Positions 47,095 to 55,766 of a stretch of 64,000 bases of DNA are shown one piece after another. Both the position numbers and the translations under genes were made by a program. The notes beneath the pieces are model-generated. The model searched no databases. It had not been told where the DNA came from and saw nothing but the letters and a program-made list of their open reading frames with translations. Each line of letters begins with the position of its first letter. Within the stretch, counting starts at the first letter, position 1. Origin of the DNA: Acidobacteriota bacterium (GTDB lineage Bacteria; Acidobacteriota; Holophagae; Holophagales; Holophagaceae); NCBI GenBank assembly GCA_021794095.1, contig JAJYRN010000014.1, forward strand, positions 22,065 to 86,064. The letters run 5' to 3'.

Positions 47095-49293
47095 ATGCTG
47101 ATCAAAGTGGCAGAAGGGAAGGGCGATCAGCCCTGGCCCAAGCGAAACGTCACCTCTTCGGTGAAACGGTTCTCTGCACTACCTAGGGTTCGTTCCTTTC
47201 TCTCCTTTCCGCCCAGCTTGATCCCTAAGCTGCCCATGGCCAGGCAGACTGCTCAAGCGACCGCGGTGGTACCGAAAAAGGATCCAACACCTATTCTTTG
47301 CGTCGAGGATGACCGGGCCACGCGCCTCCTCCTCAAGCACATTCTCGGGAAGCGGTTCTCCCATGTCCTGTTCGCTGAGGATGGCGCGAAGGGCTTGGCG
47401 ATCTTCAGGCGAGAGCACCCCCCCATCGTCATCACCGACATCCAGATGCCGGTGATGAATGGGATTGACATGGCGCGTGCGATCAAGGGCCAAGCTCCGC
47501 ACACCCAGGTCATCGTCATCACCTCCAACGATGCATCAGCGGCGATCCTTTCGGCGGTTGATGTGGGAGTCATTGACTATGTCCTGAAACCCATCGCCGC
47601 GGAGCGGCTCGATTCGGCCGTTGACAAGTGCTTTCAGGTCAGCAAACTCGAACGGGCCCTTCGACGCTCGAAATCCAGGACCGAAGGCATTCTCGAAAGC
47701 ATCGGCGACGCCTTCTTTGCCTTGCAGAAGGATTGGTCTTTCACCTATCTCAACAAGAGAGCCGAGGATCATTTCAAGATCCCGCGGGCCAAGCTGCTCG
47801 GCAGCTCCTTCATGGATCTGGATCCCGGACTGGTGGGCCCCCATCAGGCCTATGCCGAAACCATGGCGTCCCAGGAGAAACGGTCGTTCGAGCTGTTCGT
47901 GCCCGGCCTTGAACGGTGGCACGATGTCAGCATCTTTCCCCAGGATGGCGGCATCTCCGTGTACTTGCGGGACATCACCGAGAAAAAGAAACATGAGGAC
48001 GAGATCCAGTCCCTCGCCTTCCACGACAAGCTCACAGGACTACCCAATCGGGCCTTGCTACAGGAACGGCTCAACCACACCATCCAGTGGTGCAAGCGGA
48101 GCGGCCGGCGAGGGGCAGTTCTCTTCATAGATCTGGACAGATTTAAGGCCATCAACGATTCCATGGGCCACGATGCCGGGGATCAGGTCCTGCAGGAGGT
48201 GGCCAAGCGCTTGCCTTCCTGTCTGCGGGAATGCGATACCGTGGCCAGACTCGGCGGGGACGAATTCGTCGTTCTCCTGGAAGGGTTCGAGCATCCCGAC
48301 AACATCCACTCCGTGACCCACCGCCTTCTCCTTGCGCTGTCCCAGGAGATCCTGGTCCAGGGGCTTCCACTCAACATCACCTGCAGCATCGGGATCTGCA
48401 TCATTCCGACGGATGGGGAGACCGTCGAGGCGGTGCTCAAGGCCTCCGATATGGCCATGTACCACAGCAAGGACCACGGAAAAAATGCCTATCACTTCTT
48501 CAGTTCCGAGATGAACACCGAAAAGAAGCAGTTCCTCCAGCTGGAGATCGCCCTCAGGAAATCTGTCAAGGATCATGATTTCATCCTCCACTACCAGCCT
48601 CAATTCGACCTGCGCACGCTGGAGCTCATCGGCTTCGAGGCGCTCGTCCGCTGGCGGCATCCCGAGCTGGGGGTGATTCCTCCTGATGCCTTCATTCCCC
48701 TGGCCGAGGAAACGGGGCTCATCCTCCTGCTGGGCGACTGGGTCATGGAAACTGCCTGCGGCCAGACCCGGGCCTGGATGGACAGCCATCCCAAGCCGCT
48801 CCGCATGGCCGTGAATCTATCGGGCCGCCAGTTCTGGCAGAGCGACCTGGTGGAGACCATCGCCAGGGGCCTCGCCAAGACTGGCCTCAACCCGGACCGG
48901 CTGGAGCTGGAGATCACGGAGAGCATGGTCATGAAGGATGTGGATCGGGCCATCGGCAAGATGCATGAACTGGCTGCCATGGGGATCCGGCTGTCCATGG
49001 ACGATTTCGGCACGGGCTACAGCTCCTTGGCCGCCCTCAAACGTTTTCCCATCCACACCCTGAAGATTGACAAATCCTTCATCAGGGACATCACCACCAA
49101 TCCCAATGATGCGGCCATCTCGGCTTCCATCATTGCCCTCGCCCACACCATGAACCTCACGGTGGTGGCCGAGGGCGTGGAAACGTCGGAGCAACTGGCG
49201 TTCCTCCTGGAGAAAGGCTGTGAGATCGGTCAAGGCTATTTCTTCAGCAAGCCGCTCCCGGCCTCGGAGGCGGAGCTGATGCTCGTGAGTTAA
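47095..49293 (+). CDS. REC-PAS-GGDEF-EAL cyclic-di-GMP signalling protein
   Basis: ILCVEDDRATRLLLKHIL receiver; PAS; RLGGDEF intact; EALVRW and DDFGTGYSS intact. Start may be 47236 (MARQ). Confidence 0.93.
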   Translation: MLIKVAEGKGDQPWPKRNVTSSVKRFSALPRVRSFLSFPPSLIPKLPMARQTAQATAVVPKKDPTPILCVEDDRATRLLLKHILGKRFSHVLFAEDGAKGLAIFRREHPPIVITDIQMPVMNGIDMARAIKGQAPHTQVIVITSNDASAAILSAVDVGVIDYVLKPIAAERLDSAVDKCFQVSKLERALRRSKSRTEGILESIGDAFFALQKDWSFTYLNKRAEDHFKIPRAKLLGSSFMDLDPGLVGPHQAYAETMASQEKRSFELFVPGLERWHDVSIFPQDGGISVYLRDITEKKKHEDEIQSLAFHDKLTGLPNRALLQERLNHTIQWCKRSGRRGAVLFIDLDRFKAINDSMGHDAGDQVLQEVAKRLPSCLRECDTVARLGGDEFVVLLEGFEHPDNIHSVTHRLLLALSQEILVQGLPLNITCSIGICIIPTDGETVEAVLKASDMAMYHSKDHGKNAYHFFSSEMNTEKKQFLQLEIALRKSVKDHDFILHYQPQFDLRTLELIGFEALVRWRHPELGVIPPDAFIPLAEETGLILLLGDWVMETACGQTRAWMDSHPKPLRMAVNLSGRQFWQSDLVETIARGLAKTGLNPDRLELEITESMVMKDVDRAIGKMHELAAMGIRLSMDDFGTGYSSLAALKRFPIHTLKIDKSFIRDITTNPNDAAISASIIALAHTMNLTVVAEGVETSEQLAFLLEKGCEIGQGYFFSKPLPASEAELMLVS

Positions 49294-49341
49294 ACGTAGA
49301 CCCATGGCCCGCTACATCTCCGGGTCGAAGCCAACAGCAGG

Positions 49342-51042
49342 ATGTTTCTTGTCGTCATTGAACAATGCCTACGATCACCGGGAGATCTCTTGGGCAGCCT
49401 TCGAAATTGCGGAATCTGCTTCGGGGTATCCGCGGTTGTGGTGGCCATGCCCGTCCCTGTCGTTAGGCCAGTCCATACGGTCCGGCCTGTCAAGCCCTGG
49501 AATGTCCTGGAGGCCCAGAAAGCAACCATCGGAAAAATCGAAATCGTAATCGGTGATGTCTTCGATCTCAGCAGACCCGATGAGAACATTTGGGTGGGCC
49601 GGATGGCTGACCACCTTCATGCCTCCACTCGGGAGATCGTCATCCGCCGGGTTCTTCTCTTTGGGGTGGGCGAGCCCGTTCGAGAACGGCAAATCTATGA
49701 AACGGAGCGGCTCCTCCGTGCGCTCCCCTTCGTGAAGAACGCCCATATTGATCCCGTCATTCGACCGGATGGGACAGTGGTGGCAGTGGTGCGCGTTCGT
49801 GATGCCTGGACCACTCAGGTGAATGCGGGCTACTCGCAGGTGGGGGGCCAGAAATCCATGAACCTAGGCGTGGATGAAAAAAATTTCATGGGTTCGGGCA
49901 AGAGCGTGGCTTTCGACCTTTCCAAGGACCACGAGCGCAGTACCTGGGGCTTTGCCTATGGGGATCCCCAACTCTTTGGGAGCCGCTGGACCCTAAGTGC
50001 CCACACGCAGTACCTCACAGACGGCTTTGTCCGAAGCCTCCATCTGGAACGACCCTTCTTCGCCCTGGACACACCTTGGTCTACAGGGGCGGCCATGTCC
50101 CAGTGGCATTCCAGCCTCTACGTTTATGATCAGGGCATCCAAGTCTTTCAGGTTCCGTTCGTCCAGGATGAGGTCCGCCTGTCAGGGGCTATGGTCATAC
50201 GCAAGTCCGGGAACCGGGTCTGGCGCGGAGGCCTTCTCGCCAAGCGGCAGGACACCAGCTACGGGCTTATCACCCAAAGCGTTCCACCGGGAACCCTGCC
50301 GATGCCCACCCTGATGAATCGGCGTCTGCGGGGACCGGCCCTTACTCTTTCCACCCAGGAGGATGCTTTCGAGAGTTTTCAGGATCTTCAGGGAATGGAT
50401 ACACCCGAGGACTACAACCTGGCTTGGGGCGGCGATTTGGAACTGGGACGCTACACCCGGTCCTGGGGATCAACCCTGTCGGCCCCCTTTTTCAGGGTCC
50501 GGGCGAATAAGGGATGGTCATCCTCAGACGAGGATCTCACCCTTTTTTCGGCATCCTGGGATGGGCGTAAACCCGCAACGGGCATTCAAGACAGCCACCT
50601 TGGCCTTTCGCTCACGCAGTACCACAAGTTGACTCCGGACCAGATCCTCGCGGGTCTGGTGGTCGTGGATGTGGCCAAGCGCCCCGATCCGGAAACCTGG
50701 TACTACGTGGGGGGTGACCAGGGCCTGAGGGGGTACCCCAATCAACTCCATCCAGGAGATGCTCGCTGGGTCGCGTCTTTCGAATATCGGTATCTCACGG
50801 AGCAGCGTTGGTGGGGCTTGGTGCGGTTGGGGTACAGCGCCTTTGCAGACCTGGGATCCGTTCGTAAGTTGGATGGGCGGGGCTGGTCAAGAACCTATTC
50901 CGATGTAGGCGTCGGACTTCGGCTTGGCAATCTCAAGAGCTCCATGGGCCGCGTGATCCTTCTGAGCGTGGCGGTTCCCTTGAATCGTGAGCCCTACCAA
51001 TCACGCTGGCAGTTCATGATCGGAAACACTGTGCGCTTCTGA
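49342..51042 (+). CDS. Omp85/BamA-like outer-membrane protein (POTRA plus surface-antigen barrel)
   Basis: RRVLLFGVGEPVRERQIYETERLLRALPFVKNAHI (POTRA-like); C-terminal GGDQGLRGYPNQLHPGDARWVASFEYRYL (VRGF/Y-type motif); C-terminal F. Confidence 0.8.
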   Translation: MFLVVIEQCLRSPGDLLGSLRNCGICFGVSAVVVAMPVPVVRPVHTVRPVKPWNVLEAQKATIGKIEIVIGDVFDLSRPDENIWVGRMADHLHASTREIVIRRVLLFGVGEPVRERQIYETERLLRALPFVKNAHIDPVIRPDGTVVAVVRVRDAWTTQVNAGYSQVGGQKSMNLGVDEKNFMGSGKSVAFDLSKDHERSTWGFAYGDPQLFGSRWTLSAHTQYLTDGFVRSLHLERPFFALDTPWSTGAAMSQWHSSLYVYDQGIQVFQVPFVQDEVRLSGAMVIRKSGNRVWRGGLLAKRQDTSYGLITQSVPPGTLPMPTLMNRRLRGPALTLSTQEDAFESFQDLQGMDTPEDYNLAWGGDLELGRYTRSWGSTLSAPFFRVRANKGWSSSDEDLTLFSASWDGRKPATGIQDSHLGLSLTQYHKLTPDQILAGLVVVDVAKRPDPETWYYVGGDQGLRGYPNQLHPGDARWVASFEYRYLTEQRWWGLVRLGYSAFADLGSVRKLDGRGWSRTYSDVGVGLRLGNLKSSMGRVILLSVAVPLNREPYQSRWQFMIGNTVRF

Positions 51043-51181
51043 TGGGCGACGATACGGGGAAACAGGTATAGTCCACCATCCGGACCAAAGATCGCGGCAG
51101 GATTCAGAACGCCTCCTACCTCCAGGGGATTGCCCGGTGCCGGTTCCATGAGCAGCCCAAGGCGTTGCAACTGAAAGCCAC

Positions 51182-51513
51182 TCATGGTTGTTGCTCCTGG
51201 CTGGGCACTGAGCAGGGACTGCCATCCGCGCACGCAACAATGGCTTCGATCACCCGCTTCGTCTCGTGAGGGCCTTCGACCTGAATGGGCAGAGCACCCG
51301 CTTCTCTGACCGGATAATCATTGCCTCCAGGAAACAAGGCATCTCCAATGAAAAGCATGTCCTTGATTGCGATGCCGAGTGTGTCCCTGAGCTTTCTGAT
51401 TCCATAACCCTTGTCAATGCCCTGGCGGGTGACATCAATGGAGGTGGTACCGCCCAGGTGGACTGAAAACTCGGGGATCAGGTCAGCAAGGAACGATTGG
51501 ATGACCTTGCGCT
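51182..51513 (-). pseudogene. 3' fragment of a HAD-IIB family (phosphomannomutase-like) hydrolase
   Basis: Reverse frame reads [112 protein letters not shown]-terminal half absent. Confidence 0.8.
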
Positions 51514-51756
51514 TGGTGAATGCAGGATGGCGCGTGTCAACATGGAGGTGAAGGCGATATCAAACAAAAAGCCATGCTCTTTAAGGTCTCGACTGGCTTT
51601 CAGTCCTTCTACCTTGCCTTGATCAGACAAATCCACATCGTCCCAACCGGTGAAGCGGTTTTCCCTATTGGACAGACTCTCACCATGTCGGAGGAGATGT
51701 CGGAGGAGAACCAACGTTCTGGTCAGATTCATCAATTTGTCTTCCATCAAGAACAC
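51478..51756 (-). pseudogene. gpmA: 5' fragment of 2,3-bisphosphoglycerate-dependent phosphoglycerate mutase, frameshift-joined to the HAD fragment
   Basis: [38 protein letters not shown]...[13 protein letters not shown] then divergence and early stop; duplicated LLRH in the catalytic RHG motif. Confidence 0.85.
51685..51708. repeat. 12-bp perfect tandem duplication inside the gpmA remnant
   Basis: atgtcggaggag atgtcggaggag. Confidence 0.95.
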
Positions 51757-51803
51757 CCATCTCGCTCACCACTTCAAGGCGAACATGGCTTCATTTTCAT
51801 GAG

Positions 51804-51819
51804 AGCAATCCATGTACCA
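51804..51819 (-). promoter_or_regulatory. Sigma54 promoter reading into the gpmA'/HAD' pseudogene
   Basis: Minus strand TGGTACATGGATTGCT, GG-N10-GC with TTGC -12. Confidence 0.6.
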
Positions 51820-52012
51820 CTTCTACGGGGTGCATTGGTTCGAAGTGATTGCCATATTCAAATAGCAGTTGCGCATACACTTATGGTTGCTTTTGCGCGA
51901 GCCAGGTTGCGGTCGTTTCCCAGGATGCACCGGCACATTGGCAATTGGCAGAAAGCGGATCTGGTCAATACGGCAGGCCCGATCAATCATCCTGACCCAA
52001 GCGCCGCGGTTT

Positions 52013-52044
52013 TCAAAATGATGCCCTCATGGACTCAAAATGAT
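52013..52044. promoter_or_regulatory. Candidate upstream activator sequence: two TCAAAATGAT copies, 22-bp period
   Basis: TCAAAATGAT at 52013-52022 and 52035-52044, between the divergent sigma54 promoters. Confidence 0.5.
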
Positions 52045-52131
52045 CGGATCAGGCCATTCAGTCCAATAAACAAGTCTCCAACTAAATTAATTAACATCCT
52101 AATTGCTAATCCTTACACGCCTGTAGAAACC

Positions 52132-52147
52132 TGGCCTAAAAGTTGCT
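52132..52147 (+). promoter_or_regulatory. Sigma54 promoter upstream of the keto-acid decarboxylase
   Basis: TGGCCTAAAAGTTGCT, exact GG-N10-GC with TTGC -12. Confidence 0.75.
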
Positions 52148-52217
52148 CTTCGGTTCCCAGCTATTGGCAGTCTTGAAAAATCAGCCGGACAACCCGTTAG
52201 TGATCGAGGCCTGCAGG

Positions 52218-53882
52218 ATGGAATCCCTAGTCACAGTTGGTGAGTACCTATTGGACAGATTGAAAGAGCTCGGGGTGGATCATCTGTTTGCCGTGCCCGG
52301 GGACTTTGTCCTGGGCTTCCTCAACCAGGTTCTGAAGAGCGAGGTGGGCTACGTTGGAACCTGCAATGAACTCAACGCTGCCTACGCCGCAGACGGCTAT
52401 GCACGCATCAAGGGGTTGGGTGCGTTCGCCACAACCTTTGGTGTGGGAGAATTAAGCGCCATCAATGGAGTCGCTGGGGCCTACGCAGAACGGGTGCCCA
52501 TCGTCGCGATCACCGGGTCACCGGCGACGGCTCAATTCCGCAAGCAGCCGCTCCTGCACCACACCTTGGGCGACTATCAGATCCCGTTGAAGATGTACGA
52601 AAGCATCACGGTCGCATCCACCCAGTTGGAGTCGGGCGATACGGCACCGGCTGAGATTGACCGGGTGCTGTCGGCCTGCCTCGCCTATCACCAGCCGGTC
52701 TACATCAGCCTCCCGTCTGATGTGACGAGGATGACCTGTCCCCGGCCCAGACCGCTACTCCTTCCAGCCAACGCCCCAAGCGATCAGGCGACCCTTGAAG
52801 AGGTCATCACGGAGTCGCGGGGGATGCTCGAACAGTCCGCCAGGCCCCTGGTCATCTGCGATGTGGAGCTGGTCAGGTTCAAGCTCCACCAGGAGCTGTC
52901 CGCCTTCCTTGAGAGGACCGGGTTCCCCTACGTCACCATGATGCTTGGGAAAGGCATTCTGTCCGAACACCACCCTCAGTTCATTGGCCTCTTCGAGGGT
53001 GACAGGAGCCGGGAGTACGTCCGGCAGCAGGTCGAATCCTCAGATTGCATCCTGCATCTGGGCGCCCTGATGACCGATTTCAATACAGGTGGGTTCACCA
53101 CGAATCTCGATGACGCCAAGACCATCAAGGCGAACATCAGCAGCGTGAAGATCAAGCACCACTCCTACAAACATGTGCAGCTCAAGGATTTCCTTCTTGG
53201 ACTCGGGAAGCAACTTTCCATGCGTACGCCTGAGTCCATGAACATCCGCTGTGCTGCCGAAAGCTGCAGTCATCGGCATACCCAGCCCTTCTTGTCCGAT
53301 CCGCTGAAGCCCCTGACCATAAAGCGGTTCTTCGATCGGATGAGCCATTTCATCCAGAACGATTCAATCCTCCTTGCGGAGACGGGTGTCGCCTTGTTTA
53401 GCTCAGCCGAAATGCTGATGCCGGAGGGGGCCACGTTCATCGGGCAGACGTTCTATGGATCCATCGGCTACACCGTGGGTGCCACCCTGGGCGCCAGCCT
53501 GGCCGCCCCTGGCCGTCCGGTCGTGCTGTTTGTGGGGGATGGCTCTTTCCAGGTTACCGGCCAGGAGCTTTCGACCATGATCCGCAACAAGCTGCGTCCG
53601 ATTGTGTTTCTCCTCAACAACGATGGCTACACCATTGAGCGGGTGATAACGGATCATTCCTACAATGACATTCAGCCATGGACCTACCACAAACTCGTAG
53701 AGGTTTTCGGAGGCGGGCTGGGCCTGGATGTTCATACGGAGGGTGAGCTGGAGCGTGCGCTTGGAACCGCCAGCACGGCGGAGGGCCTCGTCTTCATAGA
53801 AGTCCATACCGGAAAGCTGGACTGTCCGGAGTCGCTTCGGAGTGCGGGTCGGTCCATGGCCAAAATCAACCAGCTCGATTGA
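52218..53882 (+). CDS. ThDP-dependent alpha-keto acid decarboxylase (pyruvate/indolepyruvate decarboxylase family)
   Basis: TVGEYLLDRLKELGVDHLFAVPGDFVLGFLN; CNELNAAYAADGYAR (Glu); LHHTLG HH motif; GDGSFQVTGQELSTMIRNKLRPIVFLLNNDGYTIER ThDP motif. Confidence 0.92.
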   Translation: MESLVTVGEYLLDRLKELGVDHLFAVPGDFVLGFLNQVLKSEVGYVGTCNELNAAYAADGYARIKGLGAFATTFGVGELSAINGVAGAYAERVPIVAITGSPATAQFRKQPLLHHTLGDYQIPLKMYESITVASTQLESGDTAPAEIDRVLSACLAYHQPVYISLPSDVTRMTCPRPRPLLLPANAPSDQATLEEVITESRGMLEQSARPLVICDVELVRFKLHQELSAFLERTGFPYVTMMLGKGILSEHHPQFIGLFEGDRSREYVRQQVESSDCILHLGALMTDFNTGGFTTNLDDAKTIKANISSVKIKHHSYKHVQLKDFLLGLGKQLSMRTPESMNIRCAAESCSHRHTQPFLSDPLKPLTIKRFFDRMSHFIQNDSILLAETGVALFSSAEMLMPEGATFIGQTFYGSIGYTVGATLGASLAAPGRPVVLFVGDGSFQVTGQELSTMIRNKLRPIVFLLNNDGYTIERVITDHSYNDIQPWTYHKLVEVFGGGLGLDVHTEGELERALGTASTAEGLVFIEVHTGKLDCPESLRSAGRSMAKINQLD

Positions 53883-53899
53883 ATGGAAAGAGGCGCCCC

Positions 53900-55699
53900 A
53901 TGGAGGATCAGAACATCGAGGATGGGCTTACGGAAAACCCGTTCCCAAGAGACTTCCATGGCTATTGGAATACTGGCGACAGCGACCGGAAAGATGCCCC
54001 TCTCTGGGCCAAATATCGCACCAAAATGGCGGGTGAATTCCCCTCTCCCTTCCGGAGCACCAAACACGCCCTTGCTGGGCAGGTCGAAACCTTCCTGGAG
54101 AAGCTCGACCAACTGCGCCCAGAGGAAAACGGCTCGGCGTATCTGGGGGCGAGTGGCGATCTGGCCTACGCGTATCCATGGGTGAAGAACGTGGCGATCC
54201 GTCAGGAGATGGGCGACCTCGATGCAGTCCTGGACGATGTGGTGAGTCTCTTCCAGGGAGCGCCGAACTGGGGCAGCCCTCTGACCTTGTGCAACGTCAA
54301 CCCCAATTCCAATACGGCCGCTCTCCTGGCCTCCATGATGTCGCAAGTGTTCGCGGCCAACATCCTCGAAGGGGAGTACGCATGGAATGTGCACCGGGCG
54401 GAGCTTGAAACCGCGGGAATGCTGGGCAACCTGTTCGGATGGAATCCGCTGAACACAGGCGCCATCTACACCTATGGTGGTGGCGGCTGTTGGACCTACG
54501 GGCTGAAGTACGGCCTGACTCGGGTTCTGCCGGATTCCCGTTCGAAGGGGGTGCGGAGCAACGCCAAGGTTATCTGTTCGCAACAGGCTCACTATGTTCA
54601 ACAGAACGCCACCGACTGGCTGGGGCTGGGCATGGACAACATCGTCCAAGTCCGGACGGATACCCGCACCAATCAAATGGACCTGGCCCATCTGGAGGCC
54701 ATCCTCTTGGAACTCACCTCCCAGGGCATTCCCGTGGCAGTGGTGGTCTGCACCATGGGTACGACCGATGCCGGCGCCTTTGATCCCATTGGGAAGGTGC
54801 GTGAAATCCTGGATCGTCATCCCAATCCGCCAGGATTCGGAAAGGCCATCCTATACGCCGATGCCGTCGTGGGTTGGTCCTGGATTTATTTCAAGGATTA
54901 CGATTTCGACCAGAATCCGCTGGAGTTTTCGGAGCGAATCCTTCCAATCCTGAAACGTAACGGATTGGCATTGAAGGAACTAAGCGTTGCGGATGCCGTC
55001 GGCATAGATTTCCACAAGGCCGGTTGGGCGCCCTATGTAAGCAGTTGCTTCCTTTACAAGAATGCGGCGGAATTCGAATCCATCCATCGCCGGGGGGAAG
55101 ATGCCTATCTTCAGGCGCGGACACCCTACAATCCCATGTACTACACCCTCGAAGTTTCACGAACGGCCTCAGGCTCCCTGGCAGGGTGGGCCACGCTGAA
55201 ATACTTCGGCATGGAAGGAATGCAAGCGATCCTGGGAGGGATTTTGGAATCCAAATATTACCTCCTCGATCGTTTGGCGTCCCTCCCTGAGTTTGTTTGC
55301 GTGAATCCGGACGATTCGAACCTGGTGACCTTGTTCCGCATCTATCCAACCGGAACCGATGCCAAGGCCCAATACCAGCGGGAGTTGAAAGATCCCACCC
55401 GGCGCTCCGAGCTTGTGCGGCACAATCAGTTGACCGAGGCCATCGGCATCCTGCTCTTCGAGTGGTACCGCTCCGGTAAGACGATCGATGGGAAATACAC
55501 ACCACACATGAGCTACAGCACGGGCTTCCGCACCACCACCTACAACCAGGATGGCGCGGAGGCGGAATCGGTCATCTATGCGCTCAAGATATTCCCGATG
55601 AATGTCTTCGTGACCTCGGAAGTCATGCGCTGGGCCTTGACCTGTGTCCTGGCAGCACGGGACGAAGTGATGAGGTCTCTTCCCAGCTTGGCCCCTTGA
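53900..55699 (+). CDS. Group II PLP-dependent amino-acid decarboxylase (glutamate/aromatic family), substrate unassigned
   Basis: VSLFQGAPNWGSPLTLCNVNPNSNTAAL; AIYTYGGGGCWTYGLKYGL; VGIDFHKAGWAPYVSS PLP-Lys region. ORF opens at a TTG at 53879 overlapping the preceding stop. Confidence 0.88.
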   Translation: MEDQNIEDGLTENPFPRDFHGYWNTGDSDRKDAPLWAKYRTKMAGEFPSPFRSTKHALAGQVETFLEKLDQLRPEENGSAYLGASGDLAYAYPWVKNVAIRQEMGDLDAVLDDVVSLFQGAPNWGSPLTLCNVNPNSNTAALLASMMSQVFAANILEGEYAWNVHRAELETAGMLGNLFGWNPLNTGAIYTYGGGGCWTYGLKYGLTRVLPDSRSKGVRSNAKVICSQQAHYVQQNATDWLGLGMDNIVQVRTDTRTNQMDLAHLEAILLELTSQGIPVAVVVCTMGTTDAGAFDPIGKVREILDRHPNPPGFGKAILYADAVVGWSWIYFKDYDFDQNPLEFSERILPILKRNGLALKELSVADAVGIDFHKAGWAPYVSSCFLYKNAAEFESIHRRGEDAYLQARTPYNPMYYTLEVSRTASGSLAGWATLKYFGMEGMQAILGGILESKYYLLDRLASLPEFVCVNPDDSNLVTLFRIYPTGTDAKAQYQRELKDPTRRSELVRHNQLTEAIGILLFEWYRSGKTIDGKYTPHMSYSTGFRTTTYNQDGAEAESVIYALKIFPMNVFVTSEVMRWALTCVLAARDEVMRSLPSLAP

Positions 55700-55766
55700 G
55701 CCCAGAAATCCGCCCTTGAGAACGTCCCCCGCAGCGCACGTTCACAGACGATGACGTCTTCCTCCT

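Noticed and set aside
51520-52176. 218-aa plus-strand ORF across the gpmA' region
   Set aside because: Reads antisense through the gpmA remnant and then intergenic DNA; no recognisable domain.
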